From: Pseudomonas capsici
GTDB lineage: Bacteria; Pseudomonadota; Gammaproteobacteria; Pseudomonadales; Pseudomonadaceae
Assembly: GCF_017165765.1 (NCBI RefSeq)
Contig: NZ_JAFGZD010000009.1
Coordinates: 1 to 64,000 of the forward strand
Reading direction: 5' to 3'
Length of the DNA stretch: 64,000 nt
A model generated the notes under the pieces. It was given only the letters and a program-made list of their open reading frames with translations. It was not told the DNA's origin and ran no database searches. The position numbers and the translations under genes are program-made. Below, piece by piece: positions 45,366 to 54,778 of the stretch (position 1 is its first letter; each line of letters starts with the position of its first letter).

Positions 45366-45911
45366 GTGACACTGGAACAGAATTACACCGACATATTGAG
45401 TCAGTTGGGCGAAGATGTTTCGCGCGAAGGTCTGCTGGACACACCCAAGCGCGCAGCCAAAGCCATGCAGTACCTGTGTCGCGGTTATGAACAGACTCTC
45501 GAAGAAGTGACCAACGGCGCGCTGTTCAGCTCCGATGCCAGTGAAATGGTGATGGTCAGGGACATCGAACTGTACTCGCTGTGCGAGCACCATCTGCTGC
45601 CGTTCATTGGCAAGGCGCATGTGGCCTACATTCCCAACGGCAAGGTCCTGGGCCTGTCGAAAGTGGCGCGTATCGTCGACATGTACGCTCGTCGCCTGCA
45701 GATCCAGGAAAACCTGAGCCGTCAGATCGCCTCGGCCATCCAGCAGGTTACCGGTGCCATGGGCGTTGCAGTGGTCATCGAAGCCCAGCACATGTGCATG
45801 ATGATGCGCGGCGTGGAAAAACAGAACTCCTCGATGATCACCTCGGTGATGCTGGGCGAGTTCCGCGAAAACGCGGCCACCCGCAGCGAATTCCTCAGCC
45901 TTATCAAATAA
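45366..45911 (+). CDS. folE: GTP cyclohydrolase I
   Basis: A 181-residue enzyme that converts GTP to 7,8-dihydroneopterin triphosphate, the first step of folate and pterin synthesis. The zinc-ligand motif [19 protein letters not shown] (~78) and the second [15 protein letters not shown] (~140, His and Cys) are complete. The GTG at 45366 (reading [11 protein letters not shown]) is preferred over a longer frame because it matches the FolE start I remember in P. aeruginosa. The next gene (glutaredoxin-like) follows by 74 bp. Confidence 0.94.
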   Translation: MTLEQNYTDILSQLGEDVSREGLLDTPKRAAKAMQYLCRGYEQTLEEVTNGALFSSDASEMVMVRDIELYSLCEHHLLPFIGKAHVAYIPNGKVLGLSKVARIVDMYARRLQIQENLSRQIASAIQQVTGAMGVAVVIEAQHMCMMMRGVEKQNSSMITSVMLGEFRENAATRSEFLSLIK

Positions 45912-45985
45912 GGTGCAGCCGTGCGCGCCACATGCTGGCGCGTACTTGCTACCCCCTGAATGCCTGCCGCGCAAGAGGTTTGACC

Positions 45986-46357
45986 GTGTTCATGAAAGCC
46001 CTCAGGGTTGGCCTTGGCCAGCTCATCATCGTCGCCGACTTCCTGACCCGTCCGGCCCGGAAAAAGCGCGATCCTCAGGCTCAGGCAGCTGTCGATCAGG
46101 CCGCCCGGGATCTGGCCCTCTATCAGTTCCATGCCTGTCCGTTCTGCGTGAAGACCCGCCGCACCCTGCGCCGCCTCAATGTTCCGGTCGCCCTGCGGGA
46201 CGCGAAGAACAACGAGAACGATCGCCAGACACTGCTCAACGAAGGCGGCAAGATCAAGGTTCCCTGCCTGCGCATTCAGGAAGGCGACAAGACCACCTGG
46301 CTCTATGAATCCAAGGCCATCATCGGCTATCTGGATCAGCGTTTCAGTAACGTCTGA
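45986..46357 (+). CDS. Glutaredoxin-family protein
   Basis: A 123-residue thioredoxin-fold protein. An N-terminal amphipathic stretch (KALRVGLGQLIIVADFLT) precedes the glutaredoxin core with CPFCVKTRRTLRRLNV (CxxC, ~56), KVPCLRI (cis-Pro) and WLYESKAIIGYLDQRF (C-terminal helix). It may anchor loosely to the membrane; this is an inference from the hydrophobic N terminus. The GTG at 45986 has AGAGGT seven bases upstream. Role: reduction of disulfides or glutathione adducts; partners unknown. Confidence 0.85.
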   Translation: MFMKALRVGLGQLIIVADFLTRPARKKRDPQAQAAVDQAARDLALYQFHACPFCVKTRRTLRRLNVPVALRDAKNNENDRQTLLNEGGKIKVPCLRIQEGDKTTWLYESKAIIGYLDQRFSNV

Positions 46358-46364
46358 ACCTGCT

Positions 46365-46390
46365 GGCTGCCCGAATCAGCGCGGGCAGCC
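46365..46390. terminator. Hairpin at the end of convergent genes
   Basis: GGCTGCCCG and CGGGCAGCC arms with an 8-base loop are followed by TTCTT on the plus strand. The hairpin overlaps the last codons of the LprI-like gene. Confidence 0.7.
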
Positions 46391-46762
46391 TTCTTCGCGA
46401 CACGCCACATACGCCTTCAACTCCTTGACCCGCACGCGGGTATGCCCGGCCAGACACTGCGACTGCAGCAAAGGCCAGATCGAGCCGGAATCCTCGGCCC
46501 TCCCCACCCGATACAGACAGTCGGCGTCCCGAAAGGCGATCCACTTGAGTTGCGCATCCTTGAGCGCCTGCTTCCTGACCGGATCTTTCAGCCAGCTCAT
46601 CTGCGCCTTGTACTGACGGTTCAACTCCGTATCGAGCGCGGCCAGATCCTTGCTGGCGCACTGATTCATGCTGGCCTGATTGGCATTGCAATCCTGAGCC
46701 TGCGCCGAACAACCGATCCCCAGCGCCATGACGGCTGCCAGGGCGGCGATGGAAGATTTCAC
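46376..46762 (-). CDS. LprI-type lysozyme-inhibitor-domain protein
   Basis: A 128-residue secreted protein. A signal peptide (KSSIAALAAVMALGIGCSAQA) precedes the LprI domain. Typical residues are QDCNANQASMNQCASKDL, LNRQYKAQMSWL and WIAFRDADCLYR, with conserved Cys pairs. In mycobacteria LprI inhibits lysozyme, but in Pseudomonas the activity is untested. A GTG start at 46762 with GAGGAG upstream is chosen; the open frame extends to 46840 without support. Cys20 is not in a clear lipobox. Confidence 0.82.
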   Translation of the reverse strand: MKSSIAALAAVMALGIGCSAQAQDCNANQASMNQCASKDLAALDTELNRQYKAQMSWLKDPVRKQALKDAQLKWIAFRDADCLYRVGRAEDSGSIWPLLQSQCLAGHTRVRVKELKAYVACREEGCPR

Positions 46763-46788
46763 GAAACCCACTCCTCTCTTGCCCCCGG

Positions 46789-47391
46789 TCAATCCAGCAT
46801 GCCCACGTAACCGGGCTGCTCCTTGACGCGCTCCAGCCATTGCCGGATGCCGGGGTACGGTGTCAGATCGAAACCGCCCTGATGGGCTACGTGAGTGTAG
46901 GCATACAGCGCAATATCGGCGATGGAGAAATGGTCGCCCACCAGGAACGGCGTACGCTTGAGTTGCTGCTCCATCACCGCCAGAGCGCGATAGCCGGATT
47001 TCTGCAGAGAGCGGTATTCCTGCAGACGCTCTTCAGGCAGGCCCAGATAGAACTGGATGAAACGCGCCACGGCAATTGCCGGCTCATGGCTGTACTGTTC
47101 GAAGAACTGCCATTGCAGCACTTGTGTGCGCAGCCGTGGCTCGGAGGGCAGATAGGCACTGCCATCGGCCAGGAAATTGAGAATCGCATTGGATTCCCAC
47201 AGACAGGTGCCGTCACTGAGTTCAAGTACCGGAATCTTGCCGTTGGGGTTCTTTTCCAGAAACGCCGGGGTCTGGGTTTCGCCCTTGAGAATATCCACAG
47301 GCACCCATTGATACTCGCACCCCAACAGGCTGAGCATCAGTTTGATCTTGTAGCAGTTACCCGAGTTGTAATCGCCGTAAACCTTGTACAT
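46789..47391 (-). CDS. Glutathione S-transferase
   Basis: A 200-residue two-domain GST. The N-terminal thioredoxin domain has YGDYNSGNCYKIKLMLSLLG with Ser/Asn/Cys near the glutathione site, GKIPVLEL (cis-Pro) and LWESNAILNFLADG (Glu-Ser binding glutathione). The C-terminal helical domain holds FSIADIALYAYTHVA (N-capping box). The family detoxifies electrophiles or acts as a peroxidase; the substrate is unknown. It lies downstream of the PLP aminotransferase on the same strand, 37 bp away, so both may be one transcript. Confidence 0.92.
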   Translation of the reverse strand: MYKVYGDYNSGNCYKIKLMLSLLGCEYQWVPVDILKGETQTPAFLEKNPNGKIPVLELSDGTCLWESNAILNFLADGSAYLPSEPRLRTQVLQWQFFEQYSHEPAIAVARFIQFYLGLPEERLQEYRSLQKSGYRALAVMEQQLKRTPFLVGDHFSIADIALYAYTHVAHQGGFDLTPYPGIRQWLERVKEQPGYVGMLD

Positions 47392-47428
47392 CGCTCTGTT
47401 CCCTCTGAAATTCCCGATACTGGATCAA

Positions 47429-48595
47429 TCAGGCCGCTTGTTGCTGACAGGCCTGGCGGATGACGGCTGCCAGACGTTTCAGGCCCTCATCGAGACGCGC
47501 CGGGTCAATGTGGCTGAAGTTCAGGCGCAGACACCCGTGATTGGCGTCAGGGTCCGCAAAGAACGGCTCGCCCGGCATGAAGGTGACGTCCTGAGACAAG
47601 GCGGCATCCAGCAAGGTGCGGGTATCGATTTTCTGCTTGAGTGTCAGCCAGAAGAACAATCCACCCTGCGGGCTGTTCCAGTCGGCCAGGTCAGCAAAAT
47701 GCTCCTGCAAGGCCGCCTCGAATGCATCGCGTCGCTGCCGATAGAAGCCGCGCAGCTCAGCCAGGTGCTCACGATAGTGTTCAGTGCCGATCCACTGCAA
47801 GGCCTGCCACTGGCCGATCCGGTTGGTGTGCAGATCGGCCGACTGCTTCAGGCGCAGCAGATGCGGGAACAGGTCCGGGCTGGCAATCAGGTAACCGACA
47901 CGCAACCCCGGCAACAGGGTCTTGGAGACCGTGCCGGTATAGATCCAGCTGGCCTTCTTCAGGCGGGCAACGATCGGTTTCGCGTTGCCGCCGTCGAAAG
48001 TCAGTTCGCGATAGGGCTCGTCTTCGATCAGCGTCACGCCAAACTCATCGAGCAAGGCCGCGACCGCATCGCGGCTTGCTTCGCTGTAACGCACTGCCGA
48101 GGGATTCTGGAAGGTCGGAATCAGGTAGGCAAACGCAGGCTTGTGCTGCTCCAGGCGCTGACGCAGGGCAATCAGGTCCGGCCCTTCAGCCTGCAGGGGC
48201 ACGGTCAGGCAATCGGCCCCGAACAGTTGGAAGATTTGCAATGCCGCCAGATAGGTCGGGGCCTCCAGCAGAATCTCGGTCCCCTTGTCAATATACAGCT
48301 TGGCAGCCAGATCCAGGGTCTGCTGCGAACCGCTGACCACCAATACCTGGCTGGCCTGGCAAGGAACACCCAGCGACCGCGCCTCGGCAGCCAGGGCCTC
48401 GCGCAACGCGGGCTCACCTTCGCTCATGCCGTATTGCCCCAGTGTCAGCGGCATATCGGCCCACTCCACTTTCGGCAGCATGCATTCGGCAGGCAAGCCG
48501 CCGGCAAAGGACATCACTTCAGGCCGTTGTGCGGCAGCCAGGATTTCGCGAATCAATGAACTTTTCAGGCGGGTAACACGTTCGGAGAAAGCCAT
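47429..48595 (-). CDS. PLP-dependent aminotransferase (2-aminoadipate/LysN-like)
   Basis: A 388-residue fold-type I aminotransferase of the class I/II group. The PLP lysine sits in TGTVSKTLLPGLRVGYLI (~230), with the usual VLVVSGSQQTLDLAAKLYID, PTYLAALQIF, IPTFQNPSAVRYS and LIEDEPYREL stretches. This subset lacks the MocR N-terminal helix-turn-helix and is closest to 2-aminoadipate or branched-chain keto-acid aminotransferases; the substrate is not fixed by sequence. The ATG at 48595 has AGGTAG upstream. It is divergent from the MarR gene and may be under its control. Confidence 0.9.
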   Translation of the reverse strand: MAFSERVTRLKSSLIREILAAAQRPEVMSFAGGLPAECMLPKVEWADMPLTLGQYGMSEGEPALREALAAEARSLGVPCQASQVLVVSGSQQTLDLAAKLYIDKGTEILLEAPTYLAALQIFQLFGADCLTVPLQAEGPDLIALRQRLEQHKPAFAYLIPTFQNPSAVRYSEASRDAVAALLDEFGVTLIEDEPYRELTFDGGNAKPIVARLKKASWIYTGTVSKTLLPGLRVGYLIASPDLFPHLLRLKQSADLHTNRIGQWQALQWIGTEHYREHLAELRGFYRQRRDAFEAALQEHFADLADWNSPQGGLFFWLTLKQKIDTRTLLDAALSQDVTFMPGEPFFADPDANHGCLRLNFSHIDPARLDEGLKRLAAVIRQACQQQAA

Positions 48596-48629
48596 GGCAA
48601 CTACCTGTAGCCGAGTCAGAGGGAAATAC

Positions 48630-48644
48630 GTCAAACTTGTTGAC
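48630..48644. promoter_or_regulatory. Candidate MarR operator dyad
   Basis: GTCAA and TTGAC arms around ACTTG form a short inverted repeat in the 82-bp divergent gap between the aminotransferase and marR-like gene. Arm length is only five bases, so it is a candidate, not a demonstrated site. Confidence 0.35.
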
Positions 48645-48677
48645 TCAAATTACGACGCCAAGCCCGGATACGTCAAC

Positions 48678-49145
48678 ATGCTTGACCTTAAAAATCCCGC
48701 CAATCAGCAAATTGCCATGGAAGCCTTCTTTTTCGGCTATCAGGCATTTACTGCCAAGGCCGATGAAATGCTGGCCCGACGCGGGCTCAGCCGTGTTCAT
48801 CAACGCATCGTGTTTTTCATCGCCCGCTATCCCGAGCAGAGCGTGAAAGAACTGCTCACGGTCCTGGGCGTCAGCAAGCAGGCGCTCAATGTGCCGTTGC
48901 GCCAGTTGATCGCCATGGAGCTGGTACAGAGCACGACGCCCGACACCGACAAACGCAAACGCCTGCTGGTGCTCAGTGAAGAAGGGATCAGGTTCGAACA
49001 GGCGCTGCGCCACGAACAGGTGAAACTCTTGCAGCGGGTATTCGCCGAGGCGGGTCAGGCAGCGGTGGATGGCTGGCTGACCGTCAATCAGGCGCTGGGC
49101 CAGACCCTCCAGTCCAGTGCACGGCCCCGCGCAACCGATAGCTGA
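48678..49145 (+). CDS. MarR-family transcriptional regulator
   Basis: A 155-residue winged-helix regulator. Helices and wing are seen in MEAFFFGYQAFTAKADEMLA, VHQRIVFFIARYPEQSVKEL, LLTVLGVSKQALNVPLRQLI and TPDTDKRKRLLVLSEEG (the wing). MarR proteins usually repress a divergent or adjacent gene and are released by small aromatic or other ligands. Here the targets are probably the divergent aminotransferase and the following benE-like transporter, 53 bp downstream on the same strand. The ribosome-binding site is weak. Confidence 0.88.
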   Translation: MLDLKNPANQQIAMEAFFFGYQAFTAKADEMLARRGLSRVHQRIVFFIARYPEQSVKELLTVLGVSKQALNVPLRQLIAMELVQSTTPDTDKRKRLLVLSEEGIRFEQALRHEQVKLLQRVFAEAGQAAVDGWLTVNQALGQTLQSSARPRATDS

Positions 49146-49198
49146 ATACAAAAAAATAACGACACCGTACAAACCTGCCCGTTTAAGGAAAGCCCTGC

Positions 49199-50392
49199 AT
49201 GAACGAGACCCTCAAGGCACCACTGCGCCCACTGGCAGACTCATCGCCTTCGGCCGTGGTCGCCGGTTTCATCGCGATGATGACCGGCTGTACCAGTTCG
49301 CTGGTGCTGATGCTCCAGGCCGGGCAGGCCGCAGGCCTCAGCAGTGGTCAGATGTCATCCTGGCTCTTGTCGATGTTCATCGGCATGGCGGTGTGCAGCA
49401 TCGGTCTGTCGTTGCGCTATCGCACGCCCATCAGCGTGGCATGGTCAACACCCGGTGCCGCATTGCTGATCACCACGCTGGGCGGCGTGGCCTACCCGGA
49501 AGCCATCGGTGCGTTCATCACCTGCTCGATCCTGGTGATCATCTGCGGTATGACCGGCAGTTTCGAACGTCTGGTCAAACGCCTGCCCGCCTCTCTGGCT
49601 GCGGCACTGCTGGCCGGAATCCTGTTCAAGATCGGCAGCGACATCTTCATCGCCGTCCAGCATCGAACCAGCCTGGTTCTGGCCATGTTTTTCACCTACC
49701 TGCTGATCAAGCGGATCTCGCCGCGCTATTCGGTACTGGCCGCGCTGGTGGTGGGCATTGCCGCAGCCGGCATGCTGGGGCTGCTGAACTTCACGGACTT
49801 CACGCTGGAAGTGGCCACGCCGGTCTGGACGACGCCTTCGTTCTCGTTGGCAGCGACCATCAGCATCAGCATTCCGTTATTCGTGGTGGCGATGACGTCC
49901 CAGAACATGCCGGGCATTGCCGTACTGCGTGCCGATGGCTATCACACGCCCTCTTCACCGCTGATCACGGCAACGGGCATCACCTCGCTGCTGACGGCCC
50001 CTTTTGGCTGCCACGGGCTCAACCTCGCGGCGATCAGTGCCGCCATCTGCACCAGCCCCAATGCCCATGAAGACAAGAGCAAGCGCTATACGGCAGCGGT
50101 CTGGTGCGGGGTCTTCTATGGCGTCGCCGGAATCTTCGGCGCGACTCTGGCCGCGCTGTTCGCGGCCTTTCCCAAGGAACTGGTGCTGTCGATTGCCGCT
50201 CTGGCGCTGTTCGGCTCACTCATCAACGGCCTGACCGTGGCCATGAACGAACCCAGGGAGCGGGAAGCGGCACTCATCACCTTCATGGTCACCGCGTCAG
50301 GGCTGACCCTGTTTTCCATTGGCTCGGCACTCTGGGGGATCGTCGCCGGAGTCCTGACGCTGGTGATCCTCAATACGCGCAAGGGTGCATGA
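49199..50392 (+). CDS. benE: BenE-family benzoate/H+ symporter-like transporter
   Basis: A 397-residue membrane protein with about 11-12 hydrophobic segments. It matches BenE: the early DSSPSAVVAGFIAMMTGCTS, the TM-associated STPGAALLITTLGGVAYPEA and the later LFVVAMTSQNMPGIAVLRAD and LTAPFGCHGLNLAAISAAIC. The family imports benzoate and similar aromatic acids with protons. No benzoate dioxygenase genes lie nearby, so the substrate may be another aromatic acid. It follows the MarR gene, with AAGGA before the ATG. Its stop is 2 bp from the convergent chemoreceptor stop. Confidence 0.9.
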   Translation: MNETLKAPLRPLADSSPSAVVAGFIAMMTGCTSSLVLMLQAGQAAGLSSGQMSSWLLSMFIGMAVCSIGLSLRYRTPISVAWSTPGAALLITTLGGVAYPEAIGAFITCSILVIICGMTGSFERLVKRLPASLAAALLAGILFKIGSDIFIAVQHRTSLVLAMFFTYLLIKRISPRYSVLAALVVGIAAAGMLGLLNFTDFTLEVATPVWTTPSFSLAATISISIPLFVVAMTSQNMPGIAVLRADGYHTPSSPLITATGITSLLTAPFGCHGLNLAAISAAICTSPNAHEDKSKRYTAAVWCGVFYGVAGIFGATLAALFAAFPKELVLSIAALALFGSLINGLTVAMNEPREREAALITFMVTASGLTLFSIGSALWGIVAGVLTLVILNTRKGA

Positions 50393-50394
50393 AA

Positions 50395-52365
50395 TCAGAG
50401 CCTGAAATGCCCGACCATCCCCTTCAGCTCCACGCCCAGTGAAGCCAGTTCCAGACTGGAAGCTGCGTTGTCCTGCATGGCCAGAGCCGAGTGATCGGCA
50501 CTGGCACGGATACTGGTCACACTGCGGTTGATCTCCTCGGCCACCGAGCTTTGCTGCTCGGCGGCCGCAGCGATCTGCTGGTTCATCTGCTGGATCATCG
50601 ACACCGCTTCAGCAATGGCGCCCAGCGCGCTTTCGGTTTGCAACGCATCACTGACTGCCAGCTTTACCAGTTCACCGCTGCTCTGAATCTGCTCCACCGA
50701 TGCCTGCGCACCACTCTGCAACCTGCCCACCAGACTTTCGATTTCCTGGGTGGATTGCTGCGTACGCTTGGCAAGGGCACGGACCTCATCGGCCACTACC
50801 GCGAAACCACGCCCCTGCTCGCCTGCCCGGGCCGCCTCGATAGCAGCATTGAGCGCCAGCAGGTTGGTCTGTTCGGCAACGCTTTTGATCACGTTCAGGA
50901 TCTGGCCGATGTTCTGAATCTCGGCGCTCAGGTTCTGAATACTCTGGCTGGCAGACTGTGACGAGCCGGCCAGTTGCTCGATGCGCTGCATGCTCTGACG
51001 CACCACCGCCTGCCCACCGCCCACCTTTTCATCGGCAGTCTGTGCGGCCAGTGCCGCCTCTTCGGCATTGCGCGCCACATCATGGACAGTGGCGGTCATC
51101 TGGTTCATTGCCGTAGCGACCTGTTCGGTTTCTTCCTTCTGGCTGCTGACTTCCAGATTGGTCTGTTCAGTCACGGCCGACAAGGAGTGCGCCGAATTGG
51201 ACAGTTGCTCGATGCCCGACTGCAAACCACTGACAATGCGGCTCAACCCCTCGCCCATCTGCTGCATGGCAAGCATCAGTTGACCGATTTCATCGCTGCG
51301 CCGGACCTGCACACTGCCACTCAGGTCGCCCGCGGCAATGCGTTGCGCCAGACCGATCACACTGCGCAGCGGGCCGACGATCAAGCGGGTAATCAGCCAG
51401 GAAACGATAACTCCCACCAGCAAGGCCACCACCGACGAAGCGACAATCTGCAGGGTATTGGCCGTGAGCTGACCCTGCATGGAGTGATCCTCGGCGCCAG
51501 CCACCTGATTGACAAGTTCGACCACTTGCCGGGCATTGGTCGCCAGTTGACTGGACACCTGGGCCTCTCTGGCCAACAACCCGGTGTATTCCCCGAGCTT
51601 GTCGGTGAAGCCGACAATATGCGTGCCGACTTCGGCCAACACCGTCAGATAACCTTCGTCCTTGACCTGTTCCTTGAGCTCGTCGGCCAGCACCCGGGCC
51701 TGGTCTGCCTGTTCGATGGTCCCGGTTTTCGCAGCATCGCCGGAGCCCGTCCTGCGGCTCTTGTCCAGACGGACACGGGCCTCGTCCATGGCCTGCTGCA
51801 TCAACCTCGACACCTGGCTGACCTTGCCGGACTGCTCGACGAACTCCGCCCCTTGCTGACCCTGGGTATCCTTCAGCGTCCAGGTTCCATCATCGGCAAG
51901 CCCCGCCTGCAGCACTTCCAGATTGTTGGCTACGCTGGACACCGACCAACTGGCCATTTCCAGCGCCAGGTCCTTGCTTTGACTGATATCGACGAATTCA
52001 TCGAAAGATTTGCGGTAGGCAGCCAGCGCCTGTTGCACCTGAGTCAGTCTCTCTGCGCTGGCGGGCGACTGCTCCTGCAGCGATTGCGCAAGGGTGTTCA
52101 GGTCATCGATTCTGGCGTGAACCTGCTCGACGACCTTGGGGTCGCTGTGCAGGGCATATTCCTGTTCGAGCAGACGTACACGGAGCAGTCCGCTGTTGAG
52201 GGAGGACATCTGCTTCAAGCCGTCGAAATGCAGGCTGATGCTTTTCAACGACCAGACACCAATGGCCGCCACCAGAGCCGTCAACAGCAATACAAGAGCA
52301 AAACCGAAGCCCAGCTTCTTCGCCATACCGAGATTGGCGAAGCGTCTTTGTATGGCCCAGATCAT
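50395..52365 (-). CDS. Methyl-accepting chemotaxis protein with large periplasmic helical domain
   Basis: A 656-residue inner-membrane chemoreceptor. TM1 ([20 protein letters not shown], ~20-39) and TM2 (~305-325) enclose a ~260-residue all-helical periplasmic domain, the size of a helical bimodular (HBM) sensor. This is followed by HAMP (~328-380), and a cytoplasmic signalling hairpin with the conserved [20 protein letters not shown] and [18 protein letters not shown] tip sequence. HBM receptors of pseudomonads detect organic acids or purines; the ligand here is unknown. The gene stands alone, convergent with benE. ATG at 52365 with GGGGA upstream. Confidence 0.92.
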   Translation of the reverse strand: MIWAIQRRFANLGMAKKLGFGFALVLLLTALVAAIGVWSLKSISLHFDGLKQMSSLNSGLLRVRLLEQEYALHSDPKVVEQVHARIDDLNTLAQSLQEQSPASAERLTQVQQALAAYRKSFDEFVDISQSKDLALEMASWSVSSVANNLEVLQAGLADDGTWTLKDTQGQQGAEFVEQSGKVSQVSRLMQQAMDEARVRLDKSRRTGSGDAAKTGTIEQADQARVLADELKEQVKDEGYLTVLAEVGTHIVGFTDKLGEYTGLLAREAQVSSQLATNARQVVELVNQVAGAEDHSMQGQLTANTLQIVASSVVALLVGVIVSWLITRLIVGPLRSVIGLAQRIAAGDLSGSVQVRRSDEIGQLMLAMQQMGEGLSRIVSGLQSGIEQLSNSAHSLSAVTEQTNLEVSSQKEETEQVATAMNQMTATVHDVARNAEEAALAAQTADEKVGGGQAVVRQSMQRIEQLAGSSQSASQSIQNLSAEIQNIGQILNVIKSVAEQTNLLALNAAIEAARAGEQGRGFAVVADEVRALAKRTQQSTQEIESLVGRLQSGAQASVEQIQSSGELVKLAVSDALQTESALGAIAEAVSMIQQMNQQIAAAAEQQSSVAEEINRSVTSIRASADHSALAMQDNAASSLELASLGVELKGMVGHFRL

Positions 52366-52590
52366 AGCGTTCAATCCCCGTCCGAATCATTCGCCTTGAA
52401 TGATCCACTCACGAGGCCCATTCAATATCCATGCACATTCGCAACGGGTCGGATCGAGTGCAAGCCTGTGGCTCAGCAATAATGGCAAAAAGCTACGCAG
52501 ACGTCGCTTTCAGAATGGTTGCCCGACCAACAGGCGGCTGACGGCTCCGCCTGCCAGGGGAAACGCGATGCAATGAAGGAGATTCGTGCT

Positions 52591-53526
52591 TCAGGAACGG
52601 GCAGCGGCGGATACCAGCAAGGTCCCGGCATCCGCGTCGAGAATCGCCTCGGTTCCCAGAGGCACGGCCTGATTGACATCGCCATGCCCCACCGGCAAAC
52701 CGCCCAGAACCGGAATTCCCAAAGAGCCCAGTCGCTCCTGCAACACATGGGCCGGGCTGATCGAACCTGCTGCGTGGGCAGGCACACTGAAATCGCCCGC
52801 CGCAATCCCGGCCAGACGCTGCAGGATGCCGCAATTACCCAGGTGAGTCAGCAGACGATCGACGCGATAGGCCGCTTCGCCGACATCCTCGATCAGCAGG
52901 ATGGCACCTGTCAGGTCGGGCATGTAAGGCGTGCCGATGCAGGTGCTGAGCATGCTCAGATTGCCACCGAGCAACAGCCCCCGAGCACGGCCCCGAGTGC
53001 GAACGCTGCCGGTCGCAGCGTCTGGATCTGCCTTTAGCAGCACGGGTTCGGTACTCATCAGCACGTGCCGCATGCTGTCGACGAACAGGCCGCCACGCTC
53101 CAGTTGCGTCGCCACCGGGCCGTGAATGGTCGCAAGACCCGCATGTGTCCATAACGCGCCGTGCAGGGCTGTGATGTCGGAAAAGCCCGTGACCAGTTTC
53201 GGGTCACGCCGAACGGATTCGTAATCCAGTTGCCCAAGAATGCGCTGGGTGCCGTAACCGCCACGGTTGCAGATCACTGCGCGGATCTGCGGATCGGCCA
53301 GCGCGCTGTTCAGGTCCGCGAGGCGCTCTTCGTCAGTGCCGGCATAAAAGGAATGTTTGCCCAATGCATGCGGATAAACCCGCGGCTTCAACCCCCAACC
53401 CTCCAGCACCTGCACCGCGGCCTCGATTTTGGAGGCAACCACAGGGCCGGCTGGCGACACCAGAGCAACAGCGTCACCTGCACGCAGCGCGCGGGGATAA
53501 AGGGTAGGCAGATTCGTGGCAGACAT
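52591..53526 (-). CDS. LD-carboxypeptidase (muramoyltetrapeptide carboxypeptidase, S66 family)
   Basis: A 311-residue cytoplasmic serine carboxypeptidase that trims the terminal D-alanine from murein tetrapeptides in peptidoglycan recycling. The nucleophile is in VTGFSDITALHGAL (Ser ~112), the Glu of the Ser-Glu-His triad in ILLIEDVGEAAYRVDR (~203), and the late His in PVGHGDVNQAVPLG (~285). The start at 53526 (MSATNLPTL) is preferred to a 55-codon upstream extension. It is a housekeeping gene, not linked to the neighbours by function. Confidence 0.92.
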   Translation of the reverse strand: MSATNLPTLYPRALRAGDAVALVSPAGPVVASKIEAAVQVLEGWGLKPRVYPHALGKHSFYAGTDEERLADLNSALADPQIRAVICNRGGYGTQRILGQLDYESVRRDPKLVTGFSDITALHGALWTHAGLATIHGPVATQLERGGLFVDSMRHVLMSTEPVLLKADPDAATGSVRTRGRARGLLLGGNLSMLSTCIGTPYMPDLTGAILLIEDVGEAAYRVDRLLTHLGNCGILQRLAGIAAGDFSVPAHAAGSISPAHVLQERLGSLGIPVLGGLPVGHGDVNQAVPLGTEAILDADAGTLLVSAAARS

Positions 53527-53722
53527 TGCGGCAATCCAGACTTTCAGTGAACCGGCAATGTAGAGCACTGATGCAGGTGACTCAAGTCGCAAACGCCTTT
53601 GGTAACGGCTGGCCAGAGGCATCATCCGGCTGGATGGAGCCGCATTCGCTACGTGACCGTTGCTTGCCTGAAAGCACATCAACAGCTTCAATCAGCCTTC
53701 TCACTCAAATCGAGGACCTGTC

Positions 53723-54727
53723 ATGACCACACTTTCCAATCGCCAGTTTCTGCTCGCCAAACGACCTGTAGGCCAACCCGGCAGAGACAACTTCACGTAT
53801 CAGGAAGTACCGGTCGCAGAAGTGGCAGACGGGCAGATTCTGGTGCGCAACCAGTACCTCTCTCTCGACCCGGCCATGCGTGGCTGGATGAACGAGGGCA
53901 AATCCTACATCCCGCCGGTCGAGCTGGGCCATGTGATGCGCGCCCTGGGCGTGGGTGAAGTGCTCGAATCGAAGAACCCGCAGTTCGCGGCAGGCGACTA
54001 CGTACAAGGCTCGCTGGGCGTGCAGGATTATTTCGTCGGTGAGCCCAGAGGCTTCTACAAGGTCGATCCCAAGCTCGCCCCGCTGCCCCGCTACCTTTCC
54101 GCGCTGGGCATGACCGGCATGACCGCCTACTTCGCTCTGCTGGATGTCGGCGCACCGAAAAGCGGCGATACCGTGGTGATCTCCGGTGCCGCCGGTGCAG
54201 TGGGCAGCGTGGCCGGACAGATCGCCAAGCTCAAGGGTTGCCGCGTGATCGGCATCGCTGGCGGTCAGGAAAAATGCCGCTCGCTGACCGAGGAACTGGG
54301 TTTCGATGGCGTTATCGACTACAAGAGCGAAGACGTCCTGGCCGGCCTGAAACGCGAGTGCCCCAACGGCGTGGACGTGTATTTCGATAACGTCGGCGGC
54401 GATATCCTGGATGCCGTGCTCAGCCGTCTGGCACCGCGAGCCCGTGTCGTGATCTGCGGCGCCATCAGCCAGTACAACAACACCTCACCGATCAAGGGCC
54501 CGAGCAACTACCTGTCGCTGCTGGTCAACCGTGCGCGCATGGAAGGCTTTGTGGTGCTGGACTACGCCTCGCGCTTCGCCGAAGCCGGTCAGGAAATGGC
54601 GGGCTGGATTGCCGAAGGCAAGCTCAAGAGCCGCGAAGATGTGGTCGAAGGCCTGGAAACCTTCCCGGAAACCCTGCTCAAACTGTTCAGTGGCGAGAAC
54701 TTTGGCAAGCTGGTGTTGAAGGTCTGA
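53723..54727 (+). CDS. MDR-family NADP-dependent oxidoreductase (CurA-like)
   Basis: A 334-residue medium-chain dehydrogenase/reductase without structural zinc ligands. Visible are the N-terminal LAKRPVGQPGRDNFTYQEVP and LVRNQYLSLDPAMRGWM, and the nucleotide-binding GAAGAVGSVAGQIAKLKGCR (~154). Close relatives (CurA, YncB/leukotriene B4 dehydrogenase-like) reduce alkenals and enones with NADPH, a likely detoxifying role. GAGGA precedes the ATG. It is followed by a convergent terminator hairpin and pyrF. Confidence 0.92.
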   Translation: MTTLSNRQFLLAKRPVGQPGRDNFTYQEVPVAEVADGQILVRNQYLSLDPAMRGWMNEGKSYIPPVELGHVMRALGVGEVLESKNPQFAAGDYVQGSLGVQDYFVGEPRGFYKVDPKLAPLPRYLSALGMTGMTAYFALLDVGAPKSGDTVVISGAAGAVGSVAGQIAKLKGCRVIGIAGGQEKCRSLTEELGFDGVIDYKSEDVLAGLKRECPNGVDVYFDNVGGDILDAVLSRLAPRARVVICGAISQYNNTSPIKGPSNYLSLLVNRARMEGFVVLDYASRFAEAGQEMAGWIAEGKLKSREDVVEGLETFPETLLKLFSGENFGKLVLKV

Positions 54728-54740
54728 TAGCGCGTTATCG

Positions 54741-54765
54741 CGAATGGGCGCAGATCGCCCATTCG
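54741..54765. terminator. Perfect hairpin between oxidoreductase and pyrF
   Basis: CGAATGGGCG / CGCCCATTCG arms with a CAGAT loop lie in the convergent gap. It is well placed to end both transcripts, although T tracts are short. Confidence 0.7.
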
Positions 54766-54778
54766 TGAGCCTCGGATA

